From: an uncultured Opitutales bacterium | GTDB taxonomy: Bacteria; Verrucomicrobiota; Verrucomicrobiia; Opitutales; UBA953 | Assembly: GCA_934675585.1 (NCBI GenBank) | Contig: CAKUQY010000019.1 | Span: forward strand, 1 to 36,840 | DNA length: 36,840 bases | Reading direction: 5' to 3' | Shown: positions 26,792 to 34,642 of the stretch, piece after piece | How positions within the stretch are numbered: position 1 is the first letter of the stretch | How the letters are laid out: each line of letters opens with the position of its first letter | Notes under the pieces: model-generated | What the model was told of the DNA's origin: nothing | What the model saw: the letters and a program-made list of their open reading frames with translations, nothing else | The model's database searches: none | Translations under genes and position numbers: made by a program

Positions 26792-27568
26792 TTAAAAACT
26801 GCCGCGTTCGCTGGCTTTTTGGAAAGCGATTAATTTTTGCACGCAAGCATTTTGACCTTCGGGCATCGTTGCCAAAAGTTCGTGCGCTTGGCTTTGGTTG
26901 AGATCTTTAAAATAAAGCACGCGCCACGCTTGGCGAACAGCTTTAATATCTTCTTCTGAAAAACCATTGCGCTTTAACGCGACAAGATTAAATGCTTTCA
27001 CGCCACAATTTTCCACACCTTCAACAATCATGTAGGGAGGAACGTCTTTGACGATGCGCGACATCGCCGCAAGCATCGAATAATCACCAATACGACAAAA
27101 TTGATGAATACCCGCGCCCCAGCCAAAATTAACGTGATCACCGCAAACAACGTGTCCCGCAAACGCCGCTTGCGAGCTCATTACCAAAAAATTGCCAATT
27201 TGGCAATCGTGCGCCACGTGCGAATAGGCGAGAATATTATTGTCGTTCCCGAGCGTTGTAAATTGCCCGTCTTGCGTGCCGCCGTGAATTGTTACGTATT
27301 CGCGAAAGCAGTTGCGATCGCCAATTTTTAAGCCCACGCGACCACCGCAATATTTGAGATCTTGCGTCTTGCCACCAATCACCGCAAACGGATAAACCTG
27401 ATTGTCTTTGCCCAAAAAAGTGTAGCCCTCGACGCAAGCGTGGTGATGAATAACCGTTCCCGCGCTAATTGTCACTTCTGGACCAATGTAGGCGTACGCG
27501 CCGACGGTAACATTTTCGTCAAGCTGCGCGCCCGGTTCAATGATTGCGGTTGGATGAATATTTGACAT
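26792..27568 (-). CDS. lpxA: UDP-N-acetylglucosamine acyltransferase
   Basis: LpxA starts lipid A synthesis by transferring 3-hydroxyacyl from ACP to UDP-GlcNAc. The 258 residues form a left-handed beta helix of hexapeptide repeats: IHPTAIIEPGAQL, VTVGAYAYIGPEV, TIHGGTQDG. The catalytic His is in SHVAHDCQIG (His120, the counterpart of E. coli His125), and the C-terminal helical part has LVALKRNGFS. It lies 9 bp after lpxC-fabZ, giving an operon of three successive lipid A and fatty-acid functions. The restriction-modification pair follows directly after its stop. Confidence 0.97.
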   Translation of the reverse strand: MSNIHPTAIIEPGAQLDENVTVGAYAYIGPEVTISAGTVIHHHACVEGYTFLGKDNQVYPFAVIGGKTQDLKYCGGRVGLKIGDRNCFREYVTIHGGTQDGQFTTLGNDNNILAYSHVAHDCQIGNFLVMSSQAAFAGHVVCGDHVNFGWGAGIHQFCRIGDYSMLAAMSRIVKDVPPYMIVEGVENCGVKAFNLVALKRNGFSEEDIKAVRQAWRVLYFKDLNQSQAHELLATMPEGQNACVQKLIAFQKASERGSF

Positions 27569-27577
27569 AATTTGTTA

Positions 27578-28897
27578 TTAGAGGTTTGCGGCTTTTGCCA
27601 GTGAAACGGTAAACATAACGTCGGCGGAAGAAACGACTTCGCCATCAACTTTGCAGCACGCTTCCGCAGTAAAGATTTTGTTCCCGCGATTTTTAATGAT
27701 TTTCGATTCGATGACCAATTGATCGCCAGGCGTTACCATTTTGCGGAATTTCACCTTGTCGGCACTCATAAACAGCGTGATGTGCTCGCCTGGCTCGTTC
27801 GCGATCGCCAACAACATCAAGCCCGAAACCTGCGCCATCGCCTCTAATTGCAAAACGCCTGGCATCACAGGATTGCCCGGAAAATGTCCCGTGAAAAATG
27901 GTTCGTCGTTCGTCACATTTTTCAATGCCACAATCGACTTTACGCCGTGGTCGATGCTCAACACACGATCAACCATCACAAACGGATAACGGTGTGGCAT
28001 CAAATTCAAAATTTGCTTAATATTCAGCGCGGTCGCGTCGGCGGGAACGGCTTCTTTTTTCTTTGGCGGTGTCAACATTTGCGTGCGAATCGCTTGCGAC
28101 AATTTGCCGTTGAGCGCGTGACCCGTGCGCACCGCGATAATATGAGCCTTGACAGGAACACCCACCAAAACAATGTCGCCCACCAAATCCATAATTTTAT
28201 GACGCACAAATTCATCTTGATAACGCAAACCGCCGTTCGCAATAACGTCATCGCCCTTAATCACAATCGCACAATCAAGCGAACCGCCTTGAATCAAACC
28301 CGCCTTGCGCAACTTTTCAATATCATCAAAATCCGCAAACGTGCGCGCACCACAAAGCAATTTTTCATAATTCTCTGGCGTAATCTCAATCGTCAAATTT
28401 TGCGTGTGTTTACCACGATCATCTGTCGAAGTTAAAGTAATTTTTAAACCATCATACGGCACCGCAACAATCGAACGATCACCATCAATCACCGAAACAG
28501 GTTCCCGCAAAACATAATAAACGCGCTCCTTCTCTTGCTCGACAATGCCTGCTTCCTTGATCATCTCAACAAACGGCAACGCAGAACCATCTAAAATCGG
28601 CGGCTCAGACGAATCCATCTCAATCACACAATTATCAATCCCCATACCATTGAGCGCCGAATTCACATGCTCAATCGTATGCAACTGAAAATGCCCTTTC
28701 GAAATCGTCGTGTTGCGAACACTCTTGCCCAACATATCCGCCACAGGACGCAACTCTGGCGTTCCCGCAACATCAATACGACGATAAACAATCCCCGTAT
28801 CCTCCGCCGCAGGTTTTAAAGTCAAAGTCACATCAACTCCCGAATGCAAACCTTTACCGCTAATTGAAACTTCTTTAGAAAGTGTGCGTTGCTTCAT
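27578..28897 (-). CDS. lpxC-fabZ: Fused LpxC deacetylase and FabZ dehydratase
   Basis: The 439-residue two-domain protein has start 28897 (MKQRTLSKEV), chosen because GGAG lies 6 bp upstream, one of the few clear SDs here, and LpxC begins there; the frame to 28990 adds only repeat-derived residues. The LpxC domain (1-270) has zinc ligands HTIEH (His77) and RHKIMD (His233, Asp237), with general acid His260. It deacetylates UDP-3-O-acyl-GlcNAc, the committed step of lipid A. The linker (about 275-290) contains a motif-encoded AVPAD. The FabZ domain (290-439) has PHRYPF, GHFPGNPVMPG (His338) and LEAMAQ (Glu352), and dehydrates 3-hydroxyacyl-ACP. Such fusions are known in Bacteroidota and relatives. 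Confidence 0.96.
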   Translation of the reverse strand: MKQRTLSKEVSISGKGLHSGVDVTLTLKPAAEDTGIVYRRIDVAGTPELRPVADMLGKSVRNTTISKGHFQLHTIEHVNSALNGMGIDNCVIEMDSSEPPILDGSALPFVEMIKEAGIVEQEKERVYYVLREPVSVIDGDRSIVAVPYDGLKITLTSTDDRGKHTQNLTIEITPENYEKLLCGARTFADFDDIEKLRKAGLIQGGSLDCAIVIKGDDVIANGGLRYQDEFVRHKIMDLVGDIVLVGVPVKAHIIAVRTGHALNGKLSQAIRTQMLTPPKKKEAVPADATALNIKQILNLMPHRYPFVMVDRVLSIDHGVKSIVALKNVTNDEPFFTGHFPGNPVMPGVLQLEAMAQVSGLMLLAIANEPGEHITLFMSADKVKFRKMVTPGDQLVIESKIIKNRGNKIFTAEACCKVDGEVVSSADVMFTVSLAKAANL

Positions 28898-29082
28898 AAT
28901 ATCTCCATTATAAAACGAAATCAACGTTCCCGCGAGATATTTTAACCAAAACCCAACCGCGCCACAGGAACAATAAAAACTAATTCTCACGCAGCTCTCG
29001 CGGATTTTACAAATTCTTTAATGCCGCGCGGGAACGGAAAATTTTCTCGCCCGAAGGACAAAGCTGCCCAAGTTTCGTCGGT
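28898..29082. repeat. Intergenic copy of the 14157 repeat block
   Basis: There is no gene. From about 28985 the sequence repeats the 14159-14282 block: TCTCACGCAGCTCTCGCGGA, AATGCCGCGCGGGAACGG and TTTTCTCGCCCGAAGGAC. The block ends inside the 3' end of the broken lipoprotein gene, where its GGTTTAAGCTGCCGAA stem is decayed. The lpxC SD (GGAG) lies at about 28903-28906. Confidence 0.65.
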
Positions 29083-30182
29083 TTAAGCTGCCGAATAAAA
29101 TCGAAAAAAATCTTTTCGCCGCAGGCGCTTTCGCGCGGGAACGCCCTCGACGCTCAGCGCGGGAACGGATTCCGGCGCGGCGTCGCCGACGGCATAAGCG
29201 CCGCTCACCACGGGAAAAATCCCCAGTATCTGCGTTCGGAAGAAAGCACGAGTTTCGGGAGCGCGATGCTCACGGGAACGGGCGCAAAGTAGCCGCGTCC
29301 CGACGGAATCGGCAGCATCGTATCCATGCGGGTTTCGCCGATCGTCGGCGCAATTCCGCTTTCGAAAACAACGTAAGTCAGCGGCGTTCCCGCGCGGGCG
29401 GTGCATTCCGCGAGTTTCAAATCTTCGCGAATGTCCGAATTTTTCGGATACATTTTCGCAACGCGGGAAAGCGAAAACGCGCGCGCGCTCGGAGTCCGAC
29501 GCATCCGTTCCCGCGTGCAGAAAAAACACGCCGTGCAGCCACGTCGTGAACGGATTGACGTAATCGGAGAGCGCGCGAACGTCTTTCAAATCTTTTTCCT
29601 GCGCGGCAAGCGCAGAATCCAATCCGCTCTCGCGAATCAGTTTTTCCGAATTCGCTCCGCCGGTTTTCGCCTCTTTGCGTGCGCGTTCAATTGCCGCCGC
29701 ATTTTTTCCACCGCCTCGCGTTGGGCTTCGTAAGCGGCGTTCAGCGCCGTTCGCGCGGCATTCGCGTTCCCGTTTTCAAGAAAACTCAACGCGCGATAAG
29801 TGTGCAGCATGATGATGTCGCTCCTGCGACCGCGATACGGAAGCGATGCGGGATTGGTCAGCGCGGAGAGCGCTTCGCGGGAAAGCAGCGTCTCCGGCTT
29901 TTCATCCCACTCGGCGACAAGCTCTGCCGCGCGTTCGAACGCCGCCGTCGCGGCAGCGGAATCGCCCGCCGCGCGCAACGCGGATGCGCGGTCGAGACTC
30001 CACACCAACGCATCGCCTTCGCCCGCATCGGAAAGCGCCTTGCCGGAAATTTCCGACGCCGTGCGAAAATCGCCCGCGCTCCAGCTTTCGCGCAATTTCC
30101 GCGCATCCGACGAATAGCTCGAGCACCCGACGAAACACGAGGATGCGACGATTGCGACGATGATTTGCGGAAATTTTTTCAC
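29083..30182 (-). pseudogene. Frameshifted TPR-type lipoprotein (COG3014-like)
   Basis: This reads as one gene spread over frames. Part 1 (30182 to ~29705) has lipoprotein signal IIVAIVASSCFVGC (Cys20) and TPR-like helices ending YRALSFLENGNANAARTALN. After an A6 run (29702-29707) the frame shifts to KNAAAIERARKEAKTGG...SDYVNPFTTWLHGVFFL. After a CG repeat (~29478-29489) it shifts to AFSLSRVAKMYPKN...LTYVVFESGIAPTIGETRMD...IALPKL. Near 29211-29224 it shifts back to VVSGAYAVGDAAPESVPAL and then runs into a repeat. The order 'YxNPFTTxLxGxFFL' then 'TYVxFExGxAP' is that of COG3014 outer-membrane lipoproteins. It is either a decayed gene or several homopolymer/dinucleotide sequencing errors. All three shifts fall in simple runs. 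Confidence 0.75.
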
Positions 30183-30213
30183 GGGAACGCTCTCGTTTTT
30201 GTTTCAAAAAAAA

Positions 30214-30858
30214 TCAGGGCGCCAAGCGCTCGATTGTCCATTCCGAAGCGCGTTCGTCGGCGCGCGTGTAGCAGAAACGGTCGTGCAGGCGATTCGAGCG
30301 CCCCTGCCAAAATTCGATGCGGACGGGAACGACGCGGAATCCGCCCCAAAAATCGGGCAACGGCACTTTTCCCTCGGTGAACTTGCGCTTCATCTCATCG
30401 AGTTTTTTCAGCAAAATCGAACGCGAGGAAATCACCGTGCTCTGATACGAGACCCACGCGCCGAGCTGACTTCCGAACGGTCGGCTCAAAAAATATTTCA
30501 GCGATTCCGCGGCGGAAATTTTTTCGACGCGTCCTTCGACTTCAACTTGCCGCTCCAACGCGACCCACGGGAACAGCAACGACGCGTAGGGATTTTCTCC
30601 GATCTGCCGCGCCTTGCGCCCCGTATAATTCGTAAAAAAAACGAAGCCGCGCTCGTCATACGCTTTGAGCAAAACCGTGCGCGAAGACGGTCGCCCGTCC
30701 GTTCCCGCCGTGGAAACGCACATCGCATTCGGCTCCTGCAGCTTCGCCGCGCACGCCTGCTCGAACCAGCACCGGAACTGCGCAAACGGACTCGCGTCCA
30801 AATCCTCGCGCTCCAGCCCGCCGTGCGTATATTCCTCCCGAAACGAAAACAGCTCCAT
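30214..30858 (-). CDS. pdxH: Pyridoxamine/pyridoxine 5'-phosphate oxidase
   Basis: PdxH uses FMN and oxygen to make pyridoxal 5'-phosphate, the cofactor that the IlvE-type enzyme in this window needs. From start 30858 ([20 protein letters not shown]) it has 214 residues, the family norm; an upstream ATG at 30909 in the same frame would add 17 residues. Seen are [33 protein letters not shown] (substrate and FMN), [19 protein letters not shown] (FMN binding), and the C-terminal signature [26 protein letters not shown]. The ORF is higher in G+C than the genes before 29000. Confidence 0.95.
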   Translation of the reverse strand: MELFSFREEYTHGGLEREDLDASPFAQFRCWFEQACAAKLQEPNAMCVSTAGTDGRPSSRTVLLKAYDERGFVFFTNYTGRKARQIGENPYASLLFPWVALERQVEVEGRVEKISAAESLKYFLSRPFGSQLGAWVSYQSTVISSRSILLKKLDEMKRKFTEGKVPLPDFWGGFRVVPVRIEFWQGRSNRLHDRFCYTRADERASEWTIERLAP

Positions 30859-30972
30859 GATGCTTTCGATTATCGCGCGTTCCCGCACCGAGAAGCAATT
30901 TGAAATCATTCGCTTCCCGAACCTTTTTCTTCCGCAATTTTGTCTGCGGGAAGAAAAAAATCGAACCGCGCC

Positions 30973-32682
30973 TCAGTTTTTTTTCGCGCGGCGAGCCTCG
31001 CGTTCCCGCAAACGTTTTTCGCTGACAGCCTTGTCGGTCGACATGCCTTGCCAACGAATCGACGCTCTTTCAAAACGGAGCGGACCGAATTCCTCGCCGT
31101 CGGGCAATTCCTGAGGGAACGGCTCGGCTTCGGGCGAAAGCAAATCATGACGCGCATCGTAATACGGTGTGCGGATTCCGTAAAAACTCAAAACCGTAGG
31201 GTAAATAAAATCGTGGGAAACAATCCCGAGCCACTTCGAATTTTCGACCAACACACGATATTTTTCCGGATTCGTCTGCTTGAATTTTTCCGAACACCAA
31301 ATGAAAAACAAAACGTGGCGCATTTCCTTGCGACGATAGCAAGGCGCGCAACGCGACCAATAATCGTCCTCGCCGAGCATGTCGCCGTGATCGGCAACGT
31401 AAATGTAAACGGCATTTTTATCGCGCAACGCGTCGATTGCGTTCCCGCAAAAATCATCGGTCGCCACGAGGCAATTATCGTAGCTGTTCACGCGCATTTC
31501 GTTTTCCGCATAATTTTTCGCCGCCGGCTTGAAAATCTCGTATCGGTCGCGATTGTAAACCGTTGCGGGAACGTGCGCACCCTCGCCGTAATACAAATAA
31601 AAATTTTGTCCGGTTGCCTCCGCGAGTTTTTCGCGCACGGGAACGAAGAGCGAATCCGAGGTTCCCGACGAGAACGTTTTTTCGCTCAAATTTTGCGTGA
31701 TTTGCATTAACGCCGAGTCGTAATAACCGCCGCCTGCGCCCATCTTCGAGAAAAATCCAGACGTCGCGATTCCGTTCTGATTGAGCGCGGGAATGAAGCT
31801 TCCGTGGCGCATCACGGGATCGAGCACGGTTGCCGGAGTCAGAATGCCCAACACGGAAAGTCGCGTCGAAGTCGAAAACGAAACACATTTCGGGAACGAA
31901 ATCAGATTTCCGTTTTCAAATTCCTTTTGCATGCGCGGCATCGTGTTGCGCACATAACCGTTGAACGGCGCATGGTCGGCGCGCACCGATTCGCCGATGT
32001 GCAGAAAAACAATCGGCGCGGTTTTTTCGGAGTCGGAAACGCGCGTCGTTTCGGTTTCCTGCTTTTCGATTTTTCCCAACTCCTGAAAAATTTCGACGTC
32101 GTTTTCGACAAACAATTTGAAATCGCGAATCGGCACTAAAATCCGATAGCTCGGAAAAACACCGAATGAAATTATCGGAAGAAAAACTAAGCCGACCAAA
32201 ATCACGGGAGCGACCCGGAGAATGATTTTTCGCGGCGGGAACGACGGTCGAATTTTTCGAAGCAAAAACGCGAGCGCAAACATCGCCGCAACGAAGCCGA
32301 CCACCGAAAGCACGGCGGGAACGTCGATGAATCCGACCGCTTCCTGCCAGTGCGTTTGCACGATGTCCGCCATCAGCCCGTAAGAATAAGCAAGTTTGAA
32401 TTTGAAGCCGATAAACGCGAAAAACGCCGACGTGAAGAAAATCAGGCAAAGTAAAATTCCGCTGATCCACGTGCGCAAATGCGCGAGCCACGCAAAAAGA
32501 AGCGTCGTCCAACCCAAGCAAACCGCGAGCTTCAGCCAATGTGAAAATTTGTTCAGCACAAATTCCGGACGCGTTTCCTCAGGCGGCGAAAAATAGAAAA
32601 GCCAAATGACGGTGATCGCAATTCCCGCGAGCAAAATCCACGGAATCAGTTTCTGCGTGAGCCGGAAAATAAACTTTTTCAT
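30973..32682 (-). CDS. Phosphoethanolamine-transferase-like membrane sulfatase-fold protein
   Basis: The 569-residue inner-membrane protein has five N-terminal helices (about 13-31, 53-69, 73-93, 122-142, 157-175) followed by a periplasmic alkaline-phosphatase/sulfatase-fold domain, the EptA/CptA/OpgE layout. Metal and active-site segments are VFLHIGESVRADH (Glu231), FSTSTRLSV (nucleophile Thr271 or Thr273), YYGEGAHVP and YIYVADHGDMLGE. By family it transfers phosphoethanolamine to lipid A, core or glucans, which would fit the lipid A genes upstream and can lower binding of cationic peptides. The exact acceptor cannot be told. It has a charged C-terminal tail REREARRAKKN, motif-linked. Confidence 0.85.
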   Translation of the reverse strand: MKKFIFRLTQKLIPWILLAGIAITVIWLFYFSPPEETRPEFVLNKFSHWLKLAVCLGWTTLLFAWLAHLRTWISGILLCLIFFTSAFFAFIGFKFKLAYSYGLMADIVQTHWQEAVGFIDVPAVLSVVGFVAAMFALAFLLRKIRPSFPPRKIILRVAPVILVGLVFLPIISFGVFPSYRILVPIRDFKLFVENDVEIFQELGKIEKQETETTRVSDSEKTAPIVFLHIGESVRADHAPFNGYVRNTMPRMQKEFENGNLISFPKCVSFSTSTRLSVLGILTPATVLDPVMRHGSFIPALNQNGIATSGFFSKMGAGGGYYDSALMQITQNLSEKTFSSGTSDSLFVPVREKLAEATGQNFYLYYGEGAHVPATVYNRDRYEIFKPAAKNYAENEMRVNSYDNCLVATDDFCGNAIDALRDKNAVYIYVADHGDMLGEDDYWSRCAPCYRRKEMRHVLFFIWCSEKFKQTNPEKYRVLVENSKWLGIVSHDFIYPTVLSFYGIRTPYYDARHDLLSPEAEPFPQELPDGEEFGPLRFERASIRWQGMSTDKAVSEKRLREREARRAKKN

Positions 32683-32743
32683 CAGAATTCAGGGAATAAC
32701 TATGATAACATCTCTATTTTTATTAAGATAAATAGTCGACAAA

Positions 32744-32758
32744 GTTATTTTTGATAAC
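32744..32758. promoter_or_regulatory. Possible operator GTTAT-n5-ATAAC
   Basis: A perfect 5-5-5 inverted repeat sits 25 bp before the RHH-like remnant, with a second TGATAACA half-site at about 32703. Ribbon-helix-helix repressors often bind such short inverted half-sites in their own promoter. This is inference only. Confidence 0.3.
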
Positions 32759-32768
32759 GGCGGGAACG

Positions 32769-33020
32769 CTAATCTATGCGGAGTGAAAAAGAAAAAGATC
32801 TGCCTGTTGGGAATTCGCCTTGATGAAGATTTTGCCGAACGCCTGAAATCGTTTGAAGCGACGACGGGACGCAGGCGGTATAGGTATTTCCTTGCCCAGC
32901 AGTTGTCGTTTTTTCGAGCTCTGTTGCCGTTGTAGAAAGATTTATATCTTCCGCTTGTGCGCTAAAAGTCATCGCGGCTGCGGCGACGAGGGAGGTGGTG
33001 AATAATTTTGAATTTTTCAT
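32769..33020 (-). pseudogene. Truncated surface-protein gene (signal peptide only)
   Basis: The frame starts MKNSKLFTTSLVAAAAMTFSAQAEDINLSTTATEL, closely like the start of the 1038-residue PEP-CTERM protein (TSLVAAAAMTSTAFAADLTIS). It has the same leader type with GTGCTTGCG + 12 T + CGAGTTTTAAAAT. After about residue 48 (GQGNTYTA) the sequence becomes the antisense of an RHH gene and stops at residue 83, with no beta repeats and no PEP-CTERM tail. It is a promoter and signal peptide left after deletion of the rest. Confidence 0.65.
32783..32935 (+). pseudogene. Ribbon-helix-helix (CopG/RelB-like) antitoxin remnant
   Basis: A 50-codon plus-strand frame starts at GTG 32783, with GGAG overlapping the start. 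It reads KKKKICLLGIRLDEDFAE then RLKSFEATTGRRRYRYFL. The pattern beta strand + LDEDFAERL + ATTGRRR...YFL is that of RHH antitoxins. After about residue 36 the frame enters sequence that, read on the other strand, belongs to the PEP-CTERM-type remnant, and it soon stops. It looks like two gene ends joined tail to tail at about 32880-32890. No toxin gene is next to it. Confidence 0.5.
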
Positions 33021-33120
33021 GATGTTTTTTATTTGTTAGTTAAAATAGGGTTAAAAATTTTTCAAGAATGAGTTTATATTTTTAAAAATTTTAAAACTCG
33101 AAAAAAAAAAAACGCAAGCA
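33021..33120 (-). promoter_or_regulatory. Leader and promoter of the truncated surface-protein gene
   Basis: This is the same layout as for the large PEP-CTERM gene: GTGCTTGCG, a T12 run, CGAGTTTTAAAATT and an A/T-rich leader with TTAACTAACAAATAAAA next to the ATG. The T-run is 12 here, compared with 10, 13 and 10 in the other three copies. Confidence 0.5.
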
Positions 33121-33912
33121 CTTTTTTTATCCGCGGGAACGCGGGAACGGGAAAGGTTTTTTTCAACTACGAATAAGCGCCAATTTACGCGAAGAAAAAT
33201 TTCAAAAGCGCTTCACGAAAAGCGCGTTCCCGTGAGATTGGCGTTTGTGGTGAGAGTCGCGCTTTCAGCGCTGGTTTTTATTTATTTGCTTACCCAGGGC
33301 TTAAAATAAGTCGCGCCATTGGCGCTTTGAGTTTGCGAGAAAAAATAACAAAAATGGAGCGGCAAGATGCCGCTCCTCCCATAAAATTTGCGCAATCTGC
33401 GAGATCTGCGTGAGAAATAAAACCCGCGTTCCCACGTTCCCGCGAAGTTTTTTAGTTCACTCCCTTCGGGACTGATTTTACTTTTGTTTTACCCCCACAC
33501 GCTCGCGTTCGCTCGCGTTCGCTCGCTTTTGTGGGGGTTAGCCATCGCGGGAACGCGCTCCCGCAATTTTAGTGCCTTCGGCACAAGCCAAGTTCCTATT
33601 TATTTCTACTAAACCTACGGATTTTCCATTCCCGTTCCCGCTCACTCAAAAAAATCTGTGAAATCTGTCAAAAATCTGTTTCATCTGTATTCAAAAAATC
33701 CCGCGCCCCATTCCCGCGTTCCCGCGAAGTTTCCCGTATTCTGTCGCGCTGTTAGCGCTTGGAGTTTGCGGGAAAAAATAACAAAAATGGAGCGGCAAGA
33801 TGCCGCTCCTCCCAAAAAAACCTTTTCACCGCAGGCGCTTTTTTCGCGGGAACGCGCTTTTCGCAAAGCGCTCTTGAAATTATCCCGTTCCAGCCGTTCC
33901 CGTTCCCGCGCG
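33121..33912. repeat. Gene-free region of hairpin-cassette repeats
   Basis: No gene is supported. The modules are: a TCAACTACGAATAAGCGCCA element (about 33163); an inverted GCGCTT...AAGCGC module (about 33200); GCGCTTTCAGCGC (33259-33271), GCGCCATTGGCGC (33313-33325) and GGAGCGGC...GCCGCTCC (33356-33376). Next come TCCCTTCGGGA and CCCCCAC...GTGGGGG with a loop of repeated GCTCGCGTTC (33490-33540), and GTGCCTTCGGCAC (about 33571). Finally there are GCGCTGTTAGCGC (33746-33758), GGAGCGGC...GCCGCTCC (33789-33809), GCGCTTTTCGCAAAGCGC, and motif runs up to the uracil-DNA glycosylase stop. Confidence 0.75.
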
Positions 33913-34641
33913 CTACCAGATTTTTGCGTTGATGAGTTGTTTTGTTGCTTGTTCTGCCCAGCCGCGATTGGCTGCGGGCGAGGCTGGCGATGGATGCAAA
34001 ATGGTTGTAATTTTTACGGGCAAATCGCCACACGCGCGCGTTGCGGCTTTTTGCGCAAATACACCAACGCCAACAATAAATTCGGGCTCTAAAATTTCAG
34101 TAATGCGGCGCAAATATTTGTCGCATGGCGCGAGCACAGCGTTGCGTTCGGCGGGAACGAGATCTTCGGGCGTGAGATTTTTTCCCGTTTTGTTTCCCGC
34201 GACAAAAAGTAGCGGACAAAAATTGCTGACGAAATGTTCTTTAAAAAAGTTTTCAGCGCTGCCAAAGCGTTCCCGCGCCAAGTCCCAAAGCCGTTTTCCG
34301 CTGACTTCCGAACGATGACAAGCAAAGCCATCGACGGGTTTTGCGGGATGTTCCCGCGGCGGTTTCCCGACGAGCCCAAAAATGCCGAGCCAATTTTGCA
34401 CCGCATCGATTTCACCGAAGGGAACGCCTGTTTGCGCCATGCCAAAAGGTCCGGGATTCATTCCCAAAAAAATCACGCGTTTTTTCGTTCCCGCAAAGCG
34501 CGTCAAATATTCTTCGTGCGTTCCCGCGGCGTATTCGAGCGGATTGTAAACATAGGCGACGGGCTCGCTAAATTTGAGCGCGTTCATCGCTTGCGAAAAC
34601 TCGCGCGTCGCGGCGATAATTTGTTGTGCGATTGGGCTCAT
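33913..34641 (-). CDS. SMUG1-type uracil-DNA glycosylase
   Basis: The 242-residue protein removes uracil (and by family 5-hydroxymethyluracil) from DNA, starting base-excision repair. The family-3 motifs are clear: GMNPGPFGMAQTGVPFGE (60-77, with the Asn of motif I at 62), PVDGFACHRSEVSGKRLW, and HPSPASPAANRGW (His216). SMUG1 is common in animals and scattered in bacteria. It is close to sppA (1 bp between stop and ATG); GAGG inside the sppA end may serve as its SD. Several motif copies are read as AGT or VPA. Confidence 0.92.
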   Translation of the reverse strand: MSPIAQQIIAATREFSQAMNALKFSEPVAYVYNPLEYAAGTHEEYLTRFAGTKKRVIFLGMNPGPFGMAQTGVPFGEIDAVQNWLGIFGLVGKPPREHPAKPVDGFACHRSEVSGKRLWDLARERFGSAENFFKEHFVSNFCPLLFVAGNKTGKNLTPEDLVPAERNAVLAPCDKYLRRITEILEPEFIVGVGVFAQKAATRACGDLPVKITTILHPSPASPAANRGWAEQATKQLINAKIW

Positions 34642-34642
34642 T

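Noticed and set aside
26784..26846. Longer start of the DNA methyltransferase
   Set aside because: It would lie inside the lpxA coding region; the ATG at 26783 leaves an 8-bp gap and still precedes motif X.
33196..33235. Possible rho-independent terminator at the inverted GCGCTT/AAGCGC module
   Set aside because: No gene ends nearby on either strand and no clear U-run follows; it is listed as a repeat module.
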